64,000 bases of DNA from Polytrichum commune (lineage: Eukaryota; Streptophyta; Polytrichopsida; Polytrichales; Polytrichaceae): positions 57,905,169 through 57,969,168 of the forward strand of contig OX485806.1 in NCBI GenBank assembly GCA_950295325.1, given 5' to 3'. Below, one piece after another: positions 54,601-64,000 of this stretch; the first letter of the stretch is position 1, and each line of letters starts with the position of its first letter. The position numbers and the translations under genes are program-made. Under the pieces are notes generated by a model. That model saw only the letters and a list, made by a program, of their open reading frames with translations, made no database searches and was not told the DNA's origin.

Positions 54601-55123
54601 GTCTTCGAAATGGCAGGGCGCAAGAGAAGTGTCACGCATAGAGCGAGAGGGACGGCCCAGATTCGTTTAGGACGGTGGAGGGGCGGTGGAGATCAGCACG
54701 TCGGTTGGGGGGGGGGGGTGCGTCTGTTCTTTTTGTTCGTTTGAGTGAGGGGACCTGGAGAGATTGAGATCTGTGACCAGGGAAGGAGGAAAGGTGGCGG
54801 GAGAGTAGCCGCCATATGGAGCCGGCTATGGCACTCCGACTTTCGATAGCTTTGCGGTCTGAGTTCATCGACGCACTGGTTTTGCACCGCCATCTTTGAG
54901 CACTGTAGCCGTCGTTCCTCTGACTTTATCACACCTGCATAGGTTGGCCTCGTGTGCTGGGAGAAGGCGCGACCTAGGGTTTGGCTTCTAGCGTAAGCTT
55001 CCATGTGTGTGATGCGGAAATCTTTGGTGGCCGTGAAGCGGTAGCTTCAACCAGGAGGAGGGGAGGATGTGAGCACGTGTGCGTTCATCAGAGGGGAATC
55101 TGAGCGGCGGAGGCTCCTCTTTG
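54601..55123 (+). promoter_or_regulatory. Probable promoter and 5' UTR of the R3H gene
   Basis: The GC content rises here relative to the flanks. A run of 12 G is at 54707-54718. No clear TATA box. An upstream ATG at 55066 is followed at once by TGA. The extent is a guess. Confidence 0.3.
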
Positions 55124-58100
55124 ATGGGTTTAAGGGTGCCAGAAGGGATGGCAGACATGGAGGACATGAACAAGGTGATGCTGGAGGAGGAGAATGCGCC
55201 GGAATCTTGGGAATTGGTGGATTTGGAGGAGAGTATGGAGAAGTTGATGTTGTCTGCCAGGCCTTCTCCGTGTGCACCTGTTATTGGAGAGGAGTGCACC
55301 GGGAATGAGGGCATGGGAACTGGCGGGTTGCCTTTCTCCACGGATCCAAACATCCGGAGCGCCAACCAGGTGGACGGTTTCTTGCGGGAAGCCCTTCAAA
55401 ACCCCCGGGATCGTCTCACCAGTAAGAATCCTATCAGTACTTTTTGTCTAGTTTTCGAGAGTAGGGTTTGGTAACCCTGAGCATGGTCTCGAATTAGAGG
55501 GTCGTTTTCATCATTAGATGTCATAATTTAAGGGGTCTAGATTTTTTTGATCTCGCTGATTTATGAACGGACGTTGGAAACTTCTTTACGTCAAGCACAG
55601 AGCAAGCATCGGTCAACTGGAAGGCATTATATGAGCAGAGTTGCTACTCCAGGTTCAAAGCTGGATTCAGGGGTCAGCTTTCCAGATACACAATTCTTTT
55701 CATGGTGCTGCTCATTTAGTGGAACATGATATTCAGTTTGCCTTTCGGAAGGGTTCCCAGGTTGAGATGCATCCTCACATTTCTATCAGACCATGGTTTA
55801 CACCCGAGAGGGAAGACTGTTTCTGTAGCGAAGGATTAAGTCGTTTTACGCATCACAGTCGGCAGTCTTAGAGTCCTTTGAATAGTTTCTTGTTGTCAGC
55901 AAAATAAGGTAAAATACTTATTGGGACGCAAAATGATATGGACTGTTTAGCGGCTTCTTTTGCATTGAAGTGGAATGGCTTTTTTGGGATTTGAGGTTTT
56001 CATCTGCACCGGTGAAGTACTATGCTGTTCCTGAATTAATGTTACTATTTTTGTTCTTATATATGTTATGAGGTGTTCATTTATGGATCATCATGTACAT
56101 GGTCGTTGGAAAGCTTATTGTTTGCTGCCTCAGTCTTAAGGCTGGAGCAGGATGTGGAGAGATTTATCAGGAATCCAAGTATGCAGATCTTGGAGTTCCA
56201 GCCCATGCCTTCGTCATACTTGAGACTAGCTGCACACCGTGTTGCTCAACACTATTACTTGCAGTCAATGGTGGTGGATAGCGGTTCAACAGAGGGGACT
56301 AGAATTGTTGCACGCAAGACAAGTGAAACCCGTTTTCCTAGCCTCCGTCTGGTTGATATTCCAGTTGCAGAGCATCACGAAGATAAAACTGTGGTGGTGC
56401 CCATGATGCCTATGAAAGTGGCTATCAAGCAAAGACCTCATAGAGGAGGTCACGACAATGGTGATGGGCTTAGCGCTTATGGATCAAAACTGAATCCATC
56501 AAAGAGCGTGGAAGAAAGGAAGGAAGAGTATAACAAGGTTCTGTTCTATTCTGATGCTGTATATTGAGATTATGACATATCATTGTTCAAGTCCTATGTC
56601 CCTGATATTCTTGGGTTATTGTGTGAAATATGTTTCAGATTATATTGAAGGTTGTTTGTAATTGCTGACATCTTTTTATCATCTGTATTTTGTGGAACTT
56701 CAGGCTCGAGCTCGAATTTTTTGCAATGAACTTGGGGGTAAGAGTGGTGATGATGAAAGTGATTTGGAAAATAGCTCCTCAGGGGAAAGTTCTGGTCCTT
56801 CTCCAGCAAGGCTAGAAGGGAAGCAGAAGGTGGAAGAGCCTGTGCGAGATAGTTCTCCAAAGAGAGCCACTGACTTTCCGAGTGCTGTGAAGAGTCTGGC
56901 TGTAAAACCTGAGAAAGAGAAAGATGTTTCGATGGGACCAAAGCTATTTAGTGCCACTAGTTTTAGCAACAGCAATGGAAATGGTGGAAGTCGAGTAGCT
57001 ATTTTCCGGGATCGTGAAAAGGATCGAAGGGATCCTGATTACGATCGCAACACTGCTAGGTATTCTTATATTTTATAATTTCTTCATGATTGAGAACTTT
57101 AACTAGTTTTGGGTATTCTTGTCAGCCATGTACAATGCATCTTCATTCTAGTCATTATATTGCGGAACATAGGTGCTGAACTTGTTGCTAGCATATTTGT
57201 TATGAACCTGGCATGTTTGTCTTTGTTAACATATTTTAATTAGACACTCATAAGTCCATGTTGTTCATATGATGTTTGAAGGTTTTTTTTGGGCTTCCTA
57301 TTATGCATATATTTGCCAACTTAATGCTAAAGAATCCTATTTTGAAGCAATCATGATAGCTAAGGAGATGTCTGGGATTCATGATCTCTGACTGTTGGAT
57401 TTTGGGGTCATGAACAGGTATGCTCAACGTTTTGATCCTGGATTTGGAGTGAATGTTGGACCATTTGGAGTACAGGCATTGTATGCACCAGTGGTGAATT
57501 ACAATACAGAGTTTCCCCAGTTAGGGGTTCCTTCAAGAGCACAGCTGCAGCACATGGAACCACCACCACCTCCACCTATCCCTACTCAGCACATGGGAGC
57601 TCCTTGGGCATCACCAGTAAATGCTATAGGATATCGTACCTCTGATGCTACACTAATTGGACCATACAATCCCACCCATATGACGCCTATGGCCATGTAC
57701 ATGCATGCTCCACAATATGCTTATTCTGGACATGCCATGACATATATGCATCGCCCAGATCATTTTCAGCAGTCTATTTCTCAGGTCTAATTTCCATCCA
57801 AAAATTCTTGGTATCTCTTTTTATATCCTTCAAACAGCCATAAGAGCATGCAGGTGACTGGATCTCAAGTGGTGTTTCAATTGTGGTTTCTTGTGATACA
57901 CTTGCTGTTAAGTTCGAAATGTAAAGTAATTTCAGAAATGGAGAAGTTAAACTCTTACCTACAGTATTACTGTAACATCATCAGGTATCGGTGCACCGTT
58001 GGAGGAATTTAAAAATTTATGATTCACAGTTAAAAATTTCACATGAAGAGCAGCCCAACATCGTTCTAATGTTGATTAAGTTTGCAAATTGTCCTAATGG

Positions 58101-58189
58101 AATTTATTTTTCGGTTTGTTGTGGGAAATCAGCAGCCACATTCACAGCAGCAGCCTGACACAAGTCTCAACCAGGCCCGGCGCCGTTGA
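55124..58189 (+). CDS. R3H and SUZ domain RNA-binding protein, five exons
   Basis: Exons 55124-55421, 56134-56537, 56704-57059, 57418-57784 and 58133-58189 all have GT/AG introns and give a 493-residue protein without stops. The order matches plant single-stranded nucleic-acid-binding R3H proteins such as Arabidopsis At2g40960. An acidic N-terminus with FLREALQNPRDRLT leads to the R3H domain (about residues 100-175), with SYLRLAAHRVAQHYYLQ holding Arg130-x3-His134. A SUZ-like region (KSVEERKEEYNKARARIF) spans the exon 2-3 junction. Then come a Ser-rich stretch, SRVAIFRDREKDRRDPDYDR, and a Pro/Gln/Met-rich C-terminal tail with EPPPPPPIPTQ. R3H and SUZ bind single-stranded RNA; a cytoplasmic mRNA role is likely. 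The start chosen is the first ATG in frame; a second Met is at residue 9. It is the only intact gene in the window. Confidence 0.9.
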
Positions 58190-61100
58190 GCGTCGGGCGC
58201 AGCCTGCCCCTGCCGCCCTTGTGTGCAGCCAATCATTGCACCATGTGGTTGCACTTTTGCAGCATATTGACACACATAATTATTCAAGGGCTGGCAGGGA
58301 AAGTGCAGGCGAGCACAGGGGGAACTAGTGCCAGCAATGGCACTTGGAAGTTTTGGTTGGTGTGGACTGTCGTTGGATGCAGACGGGTTTCCAGGGCCTG
58401 CCATTGGTTTAAATTATTTATCATGGGTGGAGATTCATATCTTAACCAAGATACCACCTTGCAAGGGTGACAGAATGTAGAGAGTGATGTCTGCGTATGG
58501 TGACTGGACCCCCTTGTTTTGCCCAGGGACTGAGAATTATGTCCCTACACTCACCGCAACTTACCCTTGGTGTCAGGGTGTCAGTGATTTGTCAGATCTG
58601 TCTCACCTAAGTTGGGATTTGGAAGAACTTTGTCGTTTGGGATTTGAAAACACAACTATGAAGAGCATGATGTATTGAGGAAAGAGTTCGACACCTCTTG
58701 GAGTCGTAGCAAGAGAGCTCTGTGAAGCAGGCCGGTGAGTTCCTTTAATGTTTGGATGCTTACCTGTATCTTGAGGTTTTCTCACAGCAGCTATCATTGC
58801 TCAAGTGTGGTTCCGACTTGCAATATGTGTCCACATTAATCTTATAAATTTGTTTATTTCTTGCACTTGCTGTCATAAACATCTGGAGAAGTTCATCAGT
58901 TTTGTTGTGTCCTCAAGTTTATGACCTGCTGCTTCCAGATGAGTTTAATAAGCCTGGTACTCAATTTAGGGATGACTCTCAGTCAGTCCAGTCCAGTCTT
59001 TTTATATCTCATATGTCAGCTGCCTCAACTTTCAGAATTTGTGCTTCCAGTGCTTGTGTCTGGTTGTTAAGTCCCACTGTACAATCAATATTGATTCACT
59101 GAGTTGTGTGCTGGGTGCAGGTGACTTTTTCATGGTTATCCCTTCATTATAGCTTCGTGCCCATCATGCAAAATTTAAGGATTATTGTTCACACATCCTC
59201 GACCAAGCGATCAATGTTTGTGAGTGGATTCTATTGAGCATTGCTATCCCATACAGCCGATGTTGTGTGATGGCTTTAAGTCTATCTCCTATGAAGAGAA
59301 GTCTTAGACAAAGGCTCATTGACAACTGAGGATCATTTCACTCTGTGCTACAGGTAAATGGAGTGTGTTCTTCACAAGTTCAAGAAAACATCACAAAAAT
59401 GGCAGCTCCCAAGACTCGTAGCAGAAAATTTCTAGAAAGAGAAGTGAGGCAGAAGTGGAGTGAGTTTTTGCTAGTGGTAGTTTTATTCAAGAAGTGGAGA
59501 TGGTTAAAATTGAGCACATATATTAGGCTTTGAGCAGGGTGGAAGAAATTGGGGTTGAACCAGTCAATGGGAATGAGGCACTTACCTCAGGAGTACACCA
59601 TGTTTGGGAATTGTAGTGTAGAGGGGGACATAATGTGAATCTCCTTTTGGACAGGTTACTGCCATGATTGGAATTGAAGAGTCTTGGAAGTATAATAACA
59701 ATCAGAGATTGCCTACAAATACCGTGGTGGGTAACTGGAATTTTTAACCTTTGCAGAGACACAATTTCAGATGTAATTCTAGGAATCCTAAGCCCTCGTC
59801 AAGAGGAGACAGTGCACGTATGAGGCAACTGCTGGTGTCTCTGGCCATAATTGGATTTCGGTGCAGATGAAACACGACCCATACAGGTTTTTTGCTGTTC
59901 GGGGCTAATATTAATGATCCCAGAGCTGTCCATAGAAATGAATGTTTTTACTCTCTAGGTAGGTGCTCTGCACGTTTATCTGTTATAATTTGCTCAGCGT
60001 TCTAAGGTTGGATGAATTCTAGGAGTTTGTTAAGTAAAACATATTTTCAAATTTATGTTCGATACGCTTGTCCAATACGCTTGTCATCGGCTACCAACTT
60101 CATGGAACACCAGTTAAGGCTCGGAGTTCTAAAAGCTTCAATACAATTTGAGATCAATTCAATTGATTTTCAAAGTTATTGCAAGCTTCAAGTTTTCTTC
60201 TGTCTTCGGGTCTCTTTAAATTTGCTTGCTTGTGTGTGGGCTTAATTCGGTTCCTAATGTTATTCAAACACATTTGTGGTTAAATTTGGGTTCAATACGC
60301 GACATCAGCGTTCAATACAGACAATTGTTCAAAATAGAGTGGTTAACTATTTGCATTCAGTAGTCAACATGGTTGGGGATAACAATATAATCATTCAGTA
60401 AACAAAAATAACACGAAGATAAAGGCAACTGAGGAACAAGGGAACTTTCTATTCCAGGCAGGTTTGATGGCTTGGAAAATTTTCAAAAAATAGTCCGTAA
60501 ATCAGCATAGTATCAAATAAAATTTAGAAAAAATCATATGCAACCTACAAAAATACGCAAAGTTCTCTAAAGGAAAGAGCATTTTACTCTTCACTAGGGG
60601 GGTTTATTGATGTTGGATTGCTAAAGTGAGAATCACTACAAAATCAACCTTATTGCGGGTGAGGATCTTTTATTAAATGAAGGTGTTGTTTCCCTTTTGT
60701 GGATCACTTCTTACACCACCTTCTTATGCAAATAGATCCGTAAATTAGCCATTATGATGAGCAAAGTTGGTGCTCTTCTAGAAGTGTTCTTGCATCCTTC
60801 TTGTACTGCTATAATGAATGGTTGAAGTGGTGTTATTTTATATTTAATGCTGCATATGATTAATCGCTTTTAACAATGACTTAGGGTGAGTTTTCATGTA
60901 GGCGGCTTGCCCACTAGATTCTTGTGTGAATAAGGACAAACCCGCCAAATGTAGAGGGAATATGGTGGGTACGGTTTGTATGTGCTAACTAGCTACTCCC
61001 ATCTTCTCAAATTTGGACCCACCTACTAACCTCCTCCTCCTATAAAAATTGGGACTTCAATCCTTCAGTAACCGGAACTCGCAGGTTGAAGATTCTTTAG

Positions 61101-62460
61101 TGGACGCATGGAAGTCTAGCAACCCATGTCCATAATCCTCCACATTTTAGCGGACCACCAAAATGTGGTTGGATTATGGCTTGTACATGCGAACACCTCC
61201 GACCCACTACTGTCTAGAATCTAGTGGACGATGGCCTACATGGAAACTCACCTTTACTCGATGGCACCATTGCACTCACTTGTTGACAACTTAAAGATTA
61301 AAAATATGTGTCACCAAAAGGAAGGTGTTACTCTAAGGCCTTAGTACCTTAAAGCAAGACTGGAAAAGATCGGACACCATCTTCGATCCATGACGCGGAG
61401 CACATGCGCTAGCAATTTCAATCATAGATAATGCAGTTGTGTATCACATCGAGAGTACCCGGACAAGTTGCGTTGTGTACCTTGTGAGATTGATGAGAGT
61501 TTGCAGAGAGGATTCAAGTTTCGTTTCCATTCTGGACTCTTTGTGAGTGGAATATGCACCGTGTGGGGTCAATATGAGGTGGTATTCTTCCTGTTTTTAA
61601 ATGCGAAGTGCTTCCCTGTGATTGGTAGATCACTGATGGACTGGAAACTGGATTCAATGATGAGTGTGGTAGGTGATTAGCAAGTGAGCGCCTTGCAAGA
61701 GGGGTGAGAGTTATAAGCGACCATTTCCAAGAAGGTAGCATTATCAGAGTGTGAGGACACATACACATAAAGTGTTGTGATTTGGATGCCATTTCGACCT
61801 TCTACAGCTTAGATCTGGAGCCGTGTCCTCACCACTTAGCGCATTGATAATTAAAAGAGATGACTCTGCCCAACACTACCCGGTGCTGTGCAAATCCCGA
61901 GAGAATCATATTCTGGCTGCATCGAATGAACCAAGTGACGTTGAGAGAAATCTTACTTACAGTGAGGTATCAAAACCGGGACACCATGATGTTAAATAAG
62001 ATCTTCTAATAGTGGAAGAAGAGGCCCCTTGTATTAGCAGACGAGAATTGCCAACTTTCTACTGCACGTGGAATTAATTTGAGGTTCGGGTACTTTTCTG
62101 TTTGCAACCTATTGATTCAAGGTTACCAAACACTTTGTGGCATGTGATGAGTTTGGACATGTTGGATACTAAGGGCCACTTTATACTTGGGGCCGGATTG
62201 AAGGCCGGTCCGAAGTCTCAAAATTTGGGCCAATAGGATCGTTCGATTTCATCAAATCGGGTCCAAGAGTTTTATACTAGGGGTCGGCTCAAACACTCAT
62301 TCATCTCATGTGGCGTCTTAGGTGGCACAATTTTGGCGCCAAACCATCGGGCTGGCTTGAAGAAATCGGGACGAGCTTTTCCTCGGCCCGATCTCTAGTT
62401 TAGGGCTAGATTGGGCTCATCTCGTTCGTCAATCTTTAGGGGGTGAATTCTTTTCCTCTC
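58190..62460. other. 3' UTR of the R3H gene and intergenic DNA
   Basis: The first few hundred bases are probably 3' UTR. Beyond that only short frames without recognisable motifs occur (for example 61468-61680). No RNA gene could be supported. A GC-richer patch at 62170-62440 with repeated ggccgg/tcggg phrases may be a decayed mobile element. Confidence 0.4.
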
Positions 62461-62473
62461 CTCTCCACTCCTC

Positions 62474-62750
62474 TAATAATACAACAATTAACATAAATAT
62501 GATTGCATTAGACTCTAAGGTAATTAGGGTGTTAATTAGATACTTAAGATAAAAATGAAACATCCAAGCATTTAATCAAGCATATAGTATGGCTTAGGCT
62601 ATGGGTTAGTTTAATAACGCAACAATTAGTATAAATATGATAGTATTAGGCTAATAACACAACAACTAGGGTGCTACTCACACACTTAAGATTAAAATGA
62701 AATATTTAAGCATTTAATCAAGCATATGGTATGGCTTAGGATGATAAAAT
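62474..62750 (+). repeat. 142-bp imperfect tandem repeat
   Basis: Phrases acttaagat.aaaatgaaa and tttaatcaagcatat.gtat recur with a period of 142 bp (62543 and 62685 for cttaag). By eye the copies are about 80% alike. Confidence 0.75.
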
Positions 62751-63017
62751 ACTTTGGAGAGGAAAAATTTGCAAATTTTATGATGTGTTAGCATTCAATA
62801 ACCCATTCTAAATGAAATCACAAGCGATACACTAATTGGCAATGAATGATATAACATTTTTGAAGAGGTAATAAACGAAGGTCTTGACAAAAAATATGAC
62901 CATGAGGTTTCTAATGTCCAAAAAATGGAATGAAATGAATTTTTCTTGGATAATTGCAACATCACCGGAGCAAGCAAAGAAAATAAACACTTATAAATTT
63001 TCACTTCACTTATTAAT

Positions 63018-63020
<3 letters not shown>

Positions 63021-63048
<28 letters not shown>
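63021..63048. repeat. (TA)n microsatellite
   Basis: About 14 uninterrupted ta dinucleotides. Confidence 0.95.
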
Positions 63049-63054
<6 letters not shown>

Positions 63055-63360
63055 CTTATCCCTATGGTAGAAAATCTAAACAAAATAAAGAGCATTGAGG
63101 CAATTGAACATAAACTAAAAATACACATGGGAGAAAAAATTTATGAAAAAGATCTTCAAAATTAAAAGCGATGAACACGTGGGGAGTTGAAACATACAAT
63201 GTCTAAATGTGACAATGTACAAAAAGTTCGTAAAGGAAAAACACCAAAATTCTTGGAAAATATGTAGAATTCATCCCACACCCCACGAGCCTAGATGGTC
63301 TAAATGCACCACCACAAGAAGAAGTGATCAGACTTGGATTTTCGAATATAAACACAACAC

Positions 63361-63668
63361 TAGCAAATATTGTAGAAGCCTTGGAGATTACACATTCCAA
63401 AAGGTTGACAAAACAAGACGTAAAATTATTGATTAAAAATGAAAATTTTAGTTATGCAAAGTAATGGCAGATAAAAAAGAAAACACATATCGCAGAGCGA
63501 CAGTGTACACCGACTAGCAAATACTGTAGAAGCCTTGGAGATTACACATTCCAAAAGGTTGACAAGACAAGACGTAAAATTATTGATTAAAAATAAAGAT
63601 TTTAATTATGCAAAGTAATGGCAGATAAAAAAGAAAACACATATCGCAAAGTGACAATGTACACCGAC
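63361..63668 (+). repeat. 154-bp tandem duplication
   Basis: Unit 63361-63514 starts tagcaaatattgtagaagcc and ends gtacaccgac. It recurs at 63515-63668 with only about ten differences. The high similarity suggests a fairly recent duplication. No coding motif is recognised. Confidence 0.9.
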
Positions 63669-64000
63669 AAATCCATGAAATTCATAGCTGCCCAACTTAC
63701 AATATGCAAGAAACAACTACTAACAATAGTGGGTTGCATTGAGAGTGTAACAAAAGATTCGGAAGGCACACCTCATGCAGGCAACATGGACATGTCAAAT
63801 TAGTTGAGATAAACAATGACCTAGACACATATGATAAACTCATAATAATATATTTTAATACTAACAAAATATACTTAAAAAGAAAGGTATCCATAAACAC
63901 CAACAAAAACATAGAGAAACTCAACCCCAAAGCCAACCAACCACAACAACACACTCCTCTAGGAAAAAATTAAAAAATCCTTACAACTAAACAAAAAAAA

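Noticed and set aside
1-64000. CRISPR arrays, operons or bacterial genes
   Set aside because: No regularly spaced short repeats and no bacterial gene layout; all evidence points to a plant-type nuclear genome.

Overview
The window is nuclear DNA of a streptophyte (land plant or charophyte alga). The evidence is one intron-containing plant-type gene, several classes of plant transposable element, plant telomere-type repeats and a decay pattern that fits plant CG/CHG methylation. I cannot name the species. DNA methyltransferases inside Ty3 retrotransposons have been reported from charophyte algae and dinoflagellates, which makes an early-diverging streptophyte worth considering. Almost all of the window is transposon, mostly decayed. 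The only convincing host gene is an R3H-SUZ RNA-binding protein gene at 55124-58189 (+).

Layout. 1-~8050 (-): part of a Tat-like Ty3/gypsy element cut by the left window edge, with a long 5' LTR, two related Gag modules, an Arg/Glu-rich linker, protease, RT, RNase H and two tandem copies of the pre-integrase zinc-finger module. ~8930-14832 (+): a decayed Ty3/gypsy element with the domain order protease, C5-cytosine DNA methyltransferase, RT, RNase H, integrase, PHD finger. This is the most notable object in the window. 14834-15373: two copies of a 97-bp repeat. 15376-21192: no recognisable gene. 21193-31745: a full-length 10.55-kb CACTA (En/Spm) transposon with 29-bp terminal inverted repeats, a GGA target duplication, a TNP2 transposase gene (+) and a divergent accessory gene (-). 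32320-34320 (-): probable remains of a LINE. 34321-40002: AT-rich, no gene. 40003-47125 (-): a complete chromovirus (Ty3/gypsy with chromodomain) with 351-bp LTRs and a TGGTG target duplication; a 164-bp palindromic MITE lies in its integrase. 48965-53031 (+): a gag-like element with TG/CA ends and an AGCAA target duplication but no visible LTR pair. 55124-58189 (+): the R3H-SUZ gene in five exons. 58190-64000: intergenic DNA with short tandem repeats.

How the parts work together. In the methyltransferase element, protease, RT, RNase H and integrase are the usual replication machinery. The methyltransferase and the PHD finger would add a DNA-methylation writer and a histone-tail reader to the same polyprotein. 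This copy is dead: it has at least 13 in-frame stops and frameshifts, and the motif VI Glu of the methyltransferase is a Lys. In the CACTA element, TNP2 would cut the ends, while the accessory protein probably binds the many TAGTCA/TGACTA motifs near both ends. All calls come from reading translations by eye. No database search was possible.
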